Made by a program: the position numbers and the translations under genes
Shown here: one piece after another, positions 1 to 5,869 of the stretch
Position numbering within the stretch: position 1 is the first letter of the stretch
Layout of the letters: each line of letters begins with the position of its first letter
Notes under the pieces: model-generated
Told to the model about the DNA's origin: nothing
What the model saw: only the letters and a program-made list of their open reading frames with translations
The model's database searches: none
Assembly (NCBI GenBank): GCA_937889485.1
Contig: CALAPG010000267.1
Location: 1 to 7,450 of the forward strand
Direction: 5' to 3'
Length of the DNA: 7,450 nucleotides
From: an uncultured Moraxella sp.
Lineage (GTDB): Bacteria > Pseudomonadota > Gammaproteobacteria > Pseudomonadales > Moraxellaceae

Positions 1-55
1 AACCAACGGATGCCAGGATCAAAACCTGGTGCCTTACCAACTTGGCGATACCCCT
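1..55 (-). tRNA. tRNA-Gln (anticodon TTG), partial
   Basis: Read on the minus strand this is the 5' part of a glutamine tRNA, starting at base 55 with acceptor strand AGGGGTA. The D arm follows (GCC paired with GGC around AGTTGGTA), then an anticodon arm with stem CCAGG/CCTGG and loop TTTTGAT, giving anticodon TTG, which reads CAA. The variable region and the first T-arm strand (GTTGG, then TT) are visible. The rest of the T arm and the 3' acceptor strand lie beyond the left edge. A tRNA-Gln just downstream of ispE on the same strand is an arrangement I recall from Acinetobacter-type genomes, where prs usually follows; prs is not in this window. Confidence 0.93.
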
Positions 56-69
56 GTATTAGAAGCGAT

Positions 70-97
70 ATTTTAACCAAAACCCATAAAATTGCAA
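70..97 (-). promoter_or_regulatory. Sigma-70 type promoter of tRNA-Gln
   Basis: On the minus strand there is a -35 box TTGCAA (97-92), a 16-base spacer and a -10 box TAAAAT (75-70). The -10 box ends 15 bases before the tRNA 5' end, so transcription would begin about 7-8 bases upstream of the mature tRNA. It lies in the 79-base gap after ispE, so the tRNA need not depend on read-through from ispE. The boxes are seen directly; promoter activity is inferred. Confidence 0.7.
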
Positions 98-134
98 GCG
101 GTTTTTGACAAAAAATCATAAATTTCACAAAAAA

Positions 135-1094
135 TTAAAAAATTTGGCGATCGGGTGATCCACGAGCCAGAGTTTTTACGATATAGCTAGCGGCGGGTGC
201 TTGATGTTGCCATGTGCTCAGCATGTCGGCAGGAACGTGACGGCTGCCCGTTAGCGGCAACGGTAAGAAAACACAGCTGCCAGAACCCGTCAGTCGTGGC
301 GTGGTACCTGTCAGCGTCGATAAGCTTTTTAGATAAGTTAAAGCAGTTGCCACACTAGGTGCTAGTGCTTCTACCACAGGCTCGAACACATTACTAAACG
401 CTGGGGACAAGATGTCACAAAAGTCTTGGCGCTGCTGGCTAAGACGGGTGTGGTCAAAGTGAGTGCAGTTGCGTTGTAGGTTGGGGTGCTGAAACAATGC
501 AGCAGTATTGATGTGAGCATCGGGTTTTAGTAATAAAAATTGCTGTGACGGTAAGGTGATGGGTGTCAATATTTCCCCAATGCCTTCAGCGATGGCATCT
601 TGTCCAAAAATAAAAATTGGAACATCCGCGCCCAAGCTGGCGCCAATTTGGCATAATTGTTTCTTATTGAGCCCCAATTGCCAAAGTGTGTTGAGCATCA
701 TTAAAGTAGTGGCACCGTTGGATGAACCGCCGCCTAAGCCTGCGCCCATGGGGATTTTTTTGTCGAGGTGTATGTCAATGAGTGGCAACTGCGCAATTTG
801 TGCTTGCGTAAATAATGCGTTATTTTTGGCAAATGCCAGTAGTGCAGTGGCGGCTTTGACAATTAGATTGTCAGTGGGTTGCTCAGTGACGGGGTTGTCA
901 CTTACCAACTGGATAGGTAGATGGCTGCCTATCGCCTTATCCATGACGGTAAAGGTTAGGGTATCGTATAAATCAATCAGCCGAAACACGGTTTGTAGGT
1001 TATGATAACCATCGACGCGTTTGCCTGTGATATGCAAAAATAGATTGATTTTGGCAGGAGATTTTTGGGTGATTGCTAACATAGGCGGTGGCAT
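135..1094 (-). CDS. ispE: 4-(cytidine 5'-diphospho)-2-C-methyl-D-erythritol kinase
   Basis: Cytosolic GHMP-family kinase that phosphorylates the 2-hydroxyl of CDP-methylerythritol with ATP, the fourth step of the MEP (non-mevalonate) route to isopentenyl diphosphate. The N-terminal motif SPAKINLFLHITG (12-24) contains the catalytic-type Lys15 and is followed by DGYH. The glycine-rich ATP loop PMGAGLGGGSSNG spans residues 115-127. LGADVP (154-159) carries the likely catalytic Asp157. The C-terminal GHMP motif LTGSGSCVF lies at 268-276. At 319 residues it is longer than the roughly 285 of E. coli IspE; part of the excess lies around residues 65-105, before the ATP loop. Met1 and Met5 (base 1082) are both possible starts and neither has a clear Shine-Dalgarno. 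tRNA-Gln follows on the same strand. I do not see lolB, the usual upstream neighbour in related genomes. Confidence 0.96.
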   Translation of the reverse strand: MPPPMLAITQKSPAKINLFLHITGKRVDGYHNLQTVFRLIDLYDTLTFTVMDKAIGSHLPIQLVSDNPVTEQPTDNLIVKAATALLAFAKNNALFTQAQIAQLPLIDIHLDKKIPMGAGLGGGSSNGATTLMMLNTLWQLGLNKKQLCQIGASLGADVPIFIFGQDAIAEGIGEILTPITLPSQQFLLLKPDAHINTAALFQHPNLQRNCTHFDHTRLSQQRQDFCDILSPAFSNVFEPVVEALAPSVATALTYLKSLSTLTGTTPRLTGSGSCVFLPLPLTGSRHVPADMLSTWQHQAPAASYIVKTLARGSPDRQIF

Positions 1095-1129
1095 CGGCTT
1101 GGAAAAATAATAAATACCCTGAGCGGGTA

Positions 1130-1159
1130 ATTACAGGGTGAAACGTGGCTCAACTACAA
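1130..1159 (-). promoter_or_regulatory. Possible ispE promoter
   Basis: On the minus strand TTGTAG (1159-1154) and TGTAAT (1135-1130) are separated by 18 bases. The -10 match is good and the -35 match is weak. It sits between the terminator of the upstream Sel1-repeat gene and ispE, where a separate promoter would be expected. Transcription would start near 1123, leaving a leader of about 30 bases. Confidence 0.35.
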
Positions 1160-1192
1160 GAAACCGCGGCAAGTTAAAGCCGCCCAAAACCA

Positions 1193-1218
1193 AAAACCCC
1201 AGCCACGACTGAGGTTTT
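1193..1218 (-). terminator. Intrinsic terminator of the Sel1-repeat gene
   Basis: On the minus strand AAAACCTCAG (1218-1209) pairs with CTGGGGTTTT (1202-1193), a 10-pair stem including one U-G pair, around a six-base loop TCGTGG. It is followed by more T-rich sequence (T, then GGTTTTGG). It starts 32 bases after the Sel1-repeat stop codon and precedes ispE, so the two genes are probably separate transcription units. On the plus strand the U-G pair becomes a C-A mismatch, so the structure favours minus-strand termination. Confidence 0.75.
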
Positions 1219-1250
1219 AGTTTTCAAATATATTTCATTAAATGAAAAGA

Positions 1251-1832
1251 CTATTTATTTTGAAACCAAGAATCTGCACGGCTGCGAGCAGTGGCAATGT
1301 CTTGTGACGACAAGTTTAATGCCAATTGACCGATTTTGCTTTGTGCGCGGGTGCGTACTTGGTCAGATAGCATGCCATCACGCGCTGCTAGGTCATACCA
1401 TTTATAGGCATCAACCAGTTTACGCTCTTTTTCATCGAGCATGGCAAGCGTGTAACTGGCGCGATTATCGCCCAATTTTGCCGCTTTTTCTAGCCAATAG
1501 CGCGCTTGCTGTGCATTTGGTTGCACGCCTTCACCACGGATATACATCATGGCTAAGTTGAGCTGTGCGGGTGCGATGTCTTGTTTGGCAGCGGTGGTAT
1601 ACCACTGAATGGCTTGCTGAAAGTTTTGCTGAAGACCTAGACCTTTGTGGTAGCGTTTGGCTAAAAAGAATTGGGCTTGTTGGTTGCCTGCTTTGGCTTG
1701 AGAAAGTAAATCATTGGGGGACATGATGTCAAAACGAGAGGTATCTAGTGGAATATTGGCGACTAAATCGGCACTGGCAACGCCCGAAAATCCCAAAAAA
1801 GTTGTCAGTAACGCGGCTTTTAATAGCTTCAT
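1251..1832 (-). CDS. Periplasmic Sel1-like (TPR-like) repeat protein
   Basis: Exported alpha-solenoid protein of unknown specific function; Sel1-like repeats usually act as protein-protein scaffolds. Residues 1-21 form a Sec signal peptide: Lys2 and Lys5, a hydrophobic core, and cleavage expected after VASA before Asp22. There is no cysteine at the cleavage site, so this is not a lipoprotein. Three Sel1-like repeats follow at about 53-84, 89-120 and 125-154, each with the pattern A..LA..Y/M, then W/Y plus an AA pair (WYTTAAKQ, WLEKAAKLG, WYDLAARDG). The second is the most canonical, with MYIRGEGV. Residues 155-193 form a predicted helical tail. The start is well supported by AGGAG (1843-1839) six bases before ATG. 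A strong terminator follows, and the long upstream gap suggests its own promoter, so it appears monocistronic. I assign no substrate or partner. Confidence 0.9.
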   Translation of the reverse strand: MKLLKAALLTTFLGFSGVASADLVANIPLDTSRFDIMSPNDLLSQAKAGNQQAQFFLAKRYHKGLGLQQNFQQAIQWYTTAAKQDIAPAQLNLAMMYIRGEGVQPNAQQARYWLEKAAKLGDNRASYTLAMLDEKERKLVDAYKWYDLAARDGMLSDQVRTRAQSKIGQLALNLSSQDIATARSRADSWFQNK

Positions 1833-2192
1833 AATCCACTCCTATCACAAGTCTTGGTTAACCTAGAAGGCTTGTTGTATTTGTACATGATATTAAGTTT
1901 ATTTAAACAAAACGAAAACTTGGCAATGGCGCATTATTGCCTAAGATGGGTGATGTTTAAATCAGTTAACATGAAAATTTGATGTTTTTAGGTTAACACT
2001 GTTTGGATTAGGTTTCAAATAAATAAGTGTACGTGTTAACACTTGTTACAATATTTTTGTTATGTAACTTGACAGGCGTCCATTAATGTCGTGCTACTAA
2101 CTGTGCTAGGCTTTAGACGCTGTATCAAGGGATAAAATAGATTAAAAAAACTTATCAAATACTCCCTAATAATTGACTTTGGCAAATATAAT
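1833..2192. promoter_or_regulatory. 360-base intergenic region with clustered GTTAAC palindromes
   Basis: No convincing gene lies between the metW stop and the Sel1-repeat gene; the open frames present are short and lack ribosome sites. The region is AT-rich. It contains GTTAAC four times within 184 bases: 1857-1862 (inside the palindrome GGTTAACC), 1965-1970, 1992-1997 and 2035-2040 (inside GTGTTAACAC, 2033-2042). The longer word GTTAACACT occurs at 1992-2000 and 2035-2043. An inverted repeat GTTACA/TGTAAC (2045-2050, 2063-2068) lies beside the last copy. The position upstream of the minus-strand Sel1-repeat gene suggests operator or promoter elements. I could not pick a confident -35/-10 pair, and the operator role is inference. 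Confidence 0.4.
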
Positions 2193-2801
2193 TTAGTCCT
2201 TGGTGACCCGATAGATTGCCACGTCAGCAAGGAGGTTGGGGTTTTTACGAATAATCTGTGCCAGTGCCCATGGGTAGGGTTTTTCGCTCTCTTGCACGGC
2301 AAAGCGATTGAGGATGGTAATGGCATTGTCTTTACACAGTTTTTCAAAATCTTTAAAGGTGCAAAGGTGAATGTTGGGCGTGTTGTACCAAGCATAGGGC
2401 AGTGCTTCGCTCATCGGCATTTTACCTTTAATGCCCAAATGAATGCGGTTTTGCCAGTGCGCAAAGTTTGGGAAGGTAACAATCACCTCTTTACCCACAC
2501 GTAACATATCTAGCAGCAGCTGATCGGGCTCTTTGACGGCTTGAAGGGCACGCGCCATCACTACGGTGTCGAAACTTTGCGTGGCAAAGCGGGCGAGTCC
2601 GTCGTTGAGGTCTTGCTCAATGACATTGACGCCTTTGTTGATGCATTCATTAATTTTGTCTTGGTCAATCTCAATGCCATAGCCAAATACGCCCAGCTGG
2701 CGTTGCAGGTGGGCAAGTAAATCACCATTGCCACAGCCCAAATCTAAAACTTTGGCGTGGGGTTTGATCCAGCCTTCAGCAAGTTGGTGGTCGATTTTCA
2801 T
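2193..2801 (-). CDS. metW: Methionine biosynthesis protein MetW, methyltransferase-like
   Basis: Class I SAM-methyltransferase-fold protein encoded next to metX in many proteobacteria. In that group it is reported as a partner needed for full homoserine acyltransferase activity, not as a proven methyltransferase. With the start used here (202 residues, close to the family's usual 195-200), the SAM motif VLDLGCGNGD lies at 18-27. It is followed by the acidic-loop region GIEIDQDKI and the family-typical TFPNFAHWQNR and PYAWYNTPNIHLCTFKDF. The frame stays open to a GTG at 2882 (229 codons), but that start has no ribosome site. AGGAG at 2811-2807 lies five bases before the ATG at 2801 and only two before the adjacent ATG at 2804, so 2801 is preferred. 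The extra 27 codons show no family resemblance and overlap a hairpin. It lies downstream of metX on the same strand. Confidence 0.93.
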   Translation of the reverse strand: MKIDHQLAEGWIKPHAKVLDLGCGNGDLLAHLQRQLGVFGYGIEIDQDKINECINKGVNVIEQDLNDGLARFATQSFDTVVMARALQAVKEPDQLLLDMLRVGKEVIVTFPNFAHWQNRIHLGIKGKMPMSEALPYAWYNTPNIHLCTFKDFEKLCKDNAITILNRFAVQESEKPYPWALAQIIRKNPNLLADVAIYRVTKD

Positions 2802-2823
2802 CATTTCTCCTGTGGGATGAAAA

Positions 2824-2844
2824 CCCTGCGAATTGAGGGCAGGG
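2824..2844 (-). other. Hairpin before the metW ribosome site
   Basis: On the minus strand CCCTGC (2844-2839) pairs with GCAGGG (2829-2824) around a nine-base loop, followed by TTTT. The stem is six pairs and GC-rich. It resembles a short intrinsic terminator or a transcript-end hairpin between metX and metW, and lies 12 bases before the metW Shine-Dalgarno. It could reduce read-through or mark a processing point. The pairing is seen; the effect is inferred. Confidence 0.45.
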
Positions 2845-2903
2845 CGGGCGTGCCATATGTTATTTAGTGATTGTTTTCTCACATGTTTAATTAATTTTTT
2901 ACC

Positions 2904-2932
2904 ATTGCACAGTCAAACAATTAGGCAGTCAA
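2904..2932 (-). promoter_or_regulatory. Possible internal promoter for metW
   Basis: On the minus strand TTGACT (2932-2927) is followed after exactly 17 bases by TGCAAT (2909-2904). The -35 box matches five of six consensus positions and the -10 box four of six. The -35 box lies inside the middle copy of the 16-base tandem repeat. It would give metW its own transcript across the long metX-metW gap, with a leader of about 95 bases to the ATG at 2801. Confidence 0.35.
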
Positions 2933-2952
2933 AAAGTTAGGCAGTCAAAAAA
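2905..2952. repeat. 16-base tandem repeat spanning the metX stop codon
   Basis: Three adjacent 16-base units: 2905-2920 (diverged, 11 of 16 matches to the next), 2921-2936 (TTAGGCAGTCAAAAAG) and 2937-2952 (TTAGGCAGTCAAAAAA). The last two differ at one base. The copy at 2937-2952 encodes the last residues of MetX (FLTA and stop, read on the minus strand), so the other copies are duplications of the gene's end placed after its stop codon. The unit is not a multiple of three, but the extra copies lie beyond the stop, so MetX is unaffected. Confidence 0.8.
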
Positions 2953-4205
2953 TTAAATACCGCTTGGCGATAGGTGGGAATATCAAATAAAAATGAATCA
3001 TGACCGTATGGTGCGTCAATATTGATATAACTCACCGCTTTGCCATTGGCGATTAAGGCGTCAACAATTTCTTGGCTACGCTCAGGCGCAAAGCGCCAAT
3101 CGGTGGTAAATGAAACGACCAAAAACTGACATACCGTGTTTTTGAGTGCCTGTCGAACCGCTTCTGCTTCTGATAATGATGCATCGATGATGGCGCCCTC
3201 TTTGTCCAAATTTCTGGCAGGGTCAAAATAGTCGAGTGCTTTGGTCATGAGTAAATACGTATTGGCATCAAAACGCTCACTAAACTGTTCACCTTGATAG
3301 CGTAAGTAACTTTCTACTTGAAACTCTACGTCATAATTAAACATCAATTTGCCAGACTTTAGGTCGCGCCCAAATTTGACACGCATGGCTTCATCCGTCA
3401 AATAGGTAATATGCCCCACCATACGAGCAAGGATTAAGCCGCGTTTGGGAATTTTACCTTGCTCAAGATAGCGACCTTCACAAAAATCAGGGTCTGATAA
3501 TATAGACTGGCGCGCTACTTCATTAAAAGCGATATTTTGTGCCGAAAGTTTGGGCGTACTTGCAATAACCACGCAGCGTTTTAGGCGTGTGGGGTAGTCG
3601 ATTGACCATTGTAAGGCTTGCATACCGCCCATCGAACCGCCGACAATCGCGTGCCATATCTCAATGCCAAGATAATCAGCGAGCATCACTTGGGTTTTGA
3701 CCCAATCTTTGACCGTGACGAGTGGAAAATCAGGCCCATAGGGTTTGCCTGTTTCTGGGTTGGTGCTGGTAGGACCAGTCGAACCATAACAGCTACCAAT
3801 GTTGTTGAGACACACCACAAAAAAACGGTTGGTATCAATCGCTTTATTAGGGCCAATAAAATTATCCCACCAGCCAGCTTTTTTGTCGGTGGCGCTATGG
3901 TAGCCTGCGGCGTGATGACTGCCTGACAGTGCGTGGCAAATGAGCACCGCGTTGGAATGATCGGCATTTAGGGTGCCATACGTTTCAATCATCAAATCAA
4001 AAAAAGGTAAAGTACGATGACACTCTAGCGTAAGCGGTGTGGCAAAATGGATTTTTTGCGGCGCCACGATGCCCACCGTGTTTCCTGCTGATTGGACAAA
4101 ACTTACGGGCGTGTCATCCTCAAAATTTTTGGGTACGCTGATTTCAGCCTCAGGTACTATTTTATTGTGTGGTTTGTGCTGCTGTCTGCTCACCCGTATT
4201 CTCAC
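2937..4205 (-). CDS. metX: Homoserine O-acyltransferase MetX (probably O-succinyltransferase)
   Basis: Cytosolic alpha/beta-hydrolase-fold enzyme that acylates the homoserine hydroxyl, the committed step of methionine synthesis. Gammaproteobacterial MetX proteins paired with MetW mostly use succinyl-CoA, so the donor here is inferred. In the 422-residue reading the nucleophile is Ser191 in [13 protein letters not shown], with triad partners Asp369 (FTTDWRFAP) and His402 (YGHDSFL). [23 protein letters not shown] and [14 protein letters not shown] are family blocks. The start is uncertain. The open frame begins at GTG 4205 with no clear ribosome site and rare AGA, ATA and CGG codons. Family similarity starts only around residue 44 (VGIVAPQ), where GTG 4076 has AGGA six bases upstream and would give 379 residues, the usual size. 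The upstream promoter at 4241-4269 fits either start. Confidence 0.95.
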   Translation of the reverse strand: MRIRVSRQQHKPHNKIVPEAEISVPKNFEDDTPVSFVQSAGNTVGIVAPQKIHFATPLTLECHRTLPFFDLMIETYGTLNADHSNAVLICHALSGSHHAAGYHSATDKKAGWWDNFIGPNKAIDTNRFFVVCLNNIGSCYGSTGPTSTNPETGKPYGPDFPLVTVKDWVKTQVMLADYLGIEIWHAIVGGSMGGMQALQWSIDYPTRLKRCVVIASTPKLSAQNIAFNEVARQSILSDPDFCEGRYLEQGKIPKRGLILARMVGHITYLTDEAMRVKFGRDLKSGKLMFNYDVEFQVESYLRYQGEQFSERFDANTYLLMTKALDYFDPARNLDKEGAIIDASLSEAEAVRQALKNTVCQFLVVSFTTDWRFAPERSQEIVDALIANGKAVSYINIDAPYGHDSFLFDIPTYRQAVFNFLTA

Positions 4206-4240
4206 TACTTTTTGATTGGTAAAAGGTTCAACTTCTGGTT

Positions 4241-4269
4241 ATTGTAAGGGTTTATCTCAGTGACTACAA
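4241..4269 (-). promoter_or_regulatory. metX promoter
   Basis: On the minus strand TTGTAG (4269-4264), a 17-base spacer and TACAAT (4246-4241). Transcription would start near 4234. That leaves a leader of about 29 bases to GTG 4205 or about 158 bases to GTG 4076. No metJ-type box array was recognised nearby. Confidence 0.6.
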
Positions 4270-4326
4270 CCATCATAAGTTGCTAGTGGTGCTAAGCGCA
4301 TTAATCCGCAATCACTTAGCTATGCG

Positions 4327-4355
4327 CTGACAAAATAGAGGCGTCTTAGTACAAT
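4327..4355 (+). promoter_or_regulatory. hemH promoter
   Basis: CTGACA (4327-4332), a 17-base spacer and TACAAT (4350-4355): a near-consensus sigma-70 pair with transcription expected near 4362 and a leader of about 60 bases. It is arranged back to back with the metX promoter; the two -35 boxes are about 57 bases apart, so the divergent units could share regulation. Sharing is inference. Confidence 0.65.
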
Positions 4356-4421
4356 ATTTATAAAGCCTGACGCTTTCAACAAAAAATATGCTACTCTAAT
4401 CAAAAAAATCACAGAGGCTAT

Positions 4422-5441
4422 ATGAAACCAACTAATCCACCTGAAATTGCCGTGGTGCTGGTCAATTTGGGGACACCAGACGAGCCTACCGTACCCGCCG
4501 TGCGCCGTTATCTCAAGCAGTTTTTGTCGGATTCTCGGGTGATTGAAATACCCCCGTTTATTTGGCAAATTATTTTAAATTTATTTATCTTGCCCACTCG
4601 CCCAAAACGCGTTGCCCACGCTTACGCCAGTATTTGGGACGGGGATTCACCGCTACGCAAAATTGCCTTGGCACAAACGGCGCTGTTACAGCAGCGTTTT
4701 GATGCGCAGGCACTGCCTGTTAAGGTGAGTGTCCATACCGCCATGACTTACGGTAACCCTGCCTTGCCCGCGGTGCTTTCGGCGCTCACTGCCAAAAAAG
4801 TTGAGCACGTGGTAATTTTGCCTGCTTATCCACAGTTTTCAGGTTCTACCACAGGCGCGGTGTTTGATGCGGTCGCCAAATGGGGACTTGCAGCGCGTAA
4901 TTTACCAAGTATCAGTTTTATCAAAGATTATTTTGCCCATCCGTTATATATTCAAGCATTGGCTGACAGCGTAACGCGTTTTCAAGCCGAGCATGGCAAG
5001 CCAGAAAAACTGTTATTTAGTTTTCATGGTATCCCCGAGCCATACGAGCAAAAAGGTGATCCTTATGCGCGCCGTTGTCGCTGCACCGCTGCCCATGTGG
5101 CGCAAGTGCTTGGGCTAGGTGAGGATGAATGGCTTTGCAGTTTTCAGTCGCGTTTTGGTAAGCAAGAATGGGTCAAACCTTATACGGATGTCACCTTGAC
5201 CGAATGGGGCAAACAAGGCGTCAAGTCTGTACAGGTACTAAGTCCCGCCTTTTCGGCAGATTGCCTTGAGACCCTTGAAGAGCTGGCAGTGGAAAACAAA
5301 GAGACTTTCCAGAGTAATGGCGGCGGCGCTTACCATTATATTCCCGCACTCAATACAGAGGTAGGGCATATAGATTTATTGGAAAGTTTGGCGCTGCCTC
5401 ACGTGCAAGCGTGGCAGCAAAATCTGCAAGGTTGGTACTAA
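4422..5441 (+). CDS. hemH: Ferrochelatase (protoheme ferro-lyase)
   Basis: Inserts ferrous iron into protoporphyrin IX, the last step of protoheme synthesis; it acts at the cytosolic face of the inner membrane. At 339 residues it has the usual bacterial length. Family blocks in order: [12 protein letters not shown] (11-22), [17 protein letters not shown] (28-44), WDGDSPLR (72-79), MTYGNP (108-113), [13 protein letters not shown] (133-145), and SFHGIPE (200-206) with the metal-handling His202. The conserved acidic residue is Glu283, in [18 protein letters not shown] motif (219-221) and SRFGKQEW (243-250) are present; iron-sulfur ligation cannot be judged from this. The ATG at 4422 has AGAGG (4413-4417) four bases upstream, and the gene ends in tandem TAA TAA. 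It has its own promoter, is divergent from metX and convergent with the acidic-protein gene, so it is probably transcribed alone. Confidence 0.97.
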   Translation: MKPTNPPEIAVVLVNLGTPDEPTVPAVRRYLKQFLSDSRVIEIPPFIWQIILNLFILPTRPKRVAHAYASIWDGDSPLRKIALAQTALLQQRFDAQALPVKVSVHTAMTYGNPALPAVLSALTAKKVEHVVILPAYPQFSGSTTGAVFDAVAKWGLAARNLPSISFIKDYFAHPLYIQALADSVTRFQAEHGKPEKLLFSFHGIPEPYEQKGDPYARRCRCTAAHVAQVLGLGEDEWLCSFQSRFGKQEWVKPYTDVTLTEWGKQGVKSVQVLSPAFSADCLETLEELAVENKETFQSNGGGAYHYIPALNTEVGHIDLLESLALPHVQAWQQNLQGWY

Positions 5442-5475
5442 TAATCAAAAATTTGACGTATTAGCGTATGAAAGA

Positions 5476-5489
5476 TGCTGTTAGCAGCA
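5476..5489. terminator. Small hairpin between convergent genes
   Basis: TGCTG (5476-5480) and CAGCA (5485-5489) form a perfect five-pair stem with a four-base loop TTAG. On the plus strand it is followed by ACTTTTGTTT, after hemH. On the minus strand it is followed by TCTTTC, after the acidic-protein gene. The 56-base gap between convergent stop codons is where a shared terminator is expected, but the stem is short and the T runs are poor. Confidence 0.4.
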
Positions 5490-5497
5490 ACTTTTGT

Positions 5498-5755
5498 TTA
5501 CAGCTTATAACTGTCATTTGCTGCGTCGGGGTCAGCGATATCCAACGTAGTAGGATAATGATCTTCATGGATACCTTCTTCCACCAATAATTCATCAATA
5601 CGTTGTTCATCAATATTTTGGCGGTGGACGGGGGTAACACCGCTTTCAAGTGCCTCAATATGGCTAGATGATAAGGCGTCATCATCTAGTCGAACATCAA
5701 AATATGCGGGGTCGATGTCGGTTAAATGGGCGGTTTTTTGGTGGGTCGTTGTCAT
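5498..5755 (-). CDS. Small acidic protein of unknown function
   Basis: I do not recognise this 85-residue protein. It is strongly acidic: 20 Asp/Glu against five Lys/Arg, including a DDD at 24-26 and runs such as NIDEQRIDELLVEEG. It has no signal peptide, transmembrane segment, cysteine or tryptophan, so it is probably a cytosolic soluble protein. That it is a real gene is supported by AAGGA (5766-5762) exactly six bases before the ATG and by its placement between hemH and the long upstream gap with no competing gene. The middle (about 28-62) looks helical, with flexible acidic ends. Its composition is that of small acidic partner or regulatory proteins, but no role can be assigned. It converges on hemH, so the two are probably not co-transcribed. 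Confidence 0.72.
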   Translation of the reverse strand: MTTTHQKTAHLTDIDPAYFDVRLDDDALSSSHIEALESGVTPVHRQNIDEQRIDELLVEEGIHEDHYPTTLDIADPDAANDSYKL

Positions 5756-5799
5756 AGATTGTCCTTATTATGCTAGCGATAGCCTGCTAGATGATTATT

Positions 5800-5825
5800 A
5801 AATAGATTGGATAAATAGATTGGAT
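5800..5825. repeat. 13-base tandem repeat, two perfect copies
   Basis: AAATAGATTGGAT occurs at 5800-5812 and again at 5813-5825, followed by AAAA, so the array continues for three more bases. It lies 45-70 bases upstream of the acidic-protein start, in the likely promoter or leader of that minus-strand gene. It could be simple slippage or a doubled binding site. Confidence 0.85.
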
Positions 5826-5837
5826 AAAAATTGTATC

Positions 5838-5864
5838 GGGCGCATGACAAACTGCGCCTTTTTT
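5838..5864 (+). terminator. Rho-independent terminator, plus orientation
   Basis: GGCGCA (5839-5844) pairs with TGCGCC (5853-5858) around an eight-base loop, immediately followed by six T (5859-5864). This is a classical intrinsic terminator reading on the plus strand. The nearest plus-strand gene upstream, hemH, ends about 400 bases earlier and the gene in between is on the other strand. The transcript it ends is therefore not obvious: hemH read-through, antisense to the acidic-protein gene, or a small RNA. On the minus strand the stem is not followed by an immediate T run. Confidence 0.65.
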
Positions 5865-5869
5865 GTCAT
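5844..5869. repeat. Inverted repeat overlapping the terminator
   Basis: ATGACAAA (5844-5851) and TTTGTCAT (5862-5869) are perfect eight-base inverted arms around ten bases. The left arm occupies the loop of the terminator hairpin and the right arm uses part of its T run and the next five bases. In RNA the arms can form a hairpin that excludes the terminator, or pair with the terminator loop as an H-type pseudoknot. As DNA it could be a dyad operator. Confidence 0.75.

Noticed and set aside
94..102. GCAAGCGGT, resembling a Pasteurellaceae-type DNA uptake word (ACAAGCGGT)
   Set aside because: A single inexact copy, overlapping the tRNA-Gln -35 box; no enriched set of such words is seen in the window.
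556..1005. A 149-codon plus-strand open frame antisense to ispE
   Set aside because: It is fully inside ispE, whose reading contains all GHMP kinase motifs; the antisense product has no recognisable features.
2144..2165. A terminator after metW at a seven-T run on the minus strand
   Set aside because: The only stem before the T run is about four A/T pairs, too weak to call.
2802..2882. A 27-residue N-terminal extension of MetW
   Set aside because: It starts with GTG without a ribosome site, contains no family-like sequence and overlaps a hairpin. AGGAG is placed for the ATG at 2801.
4077..4234. A SAM-binding riboswitch in the metX leader
   Set aside because: I could not identify the conserved stems or pseudoknot of a SAM riboswitch, and part of this stretch may be coding.
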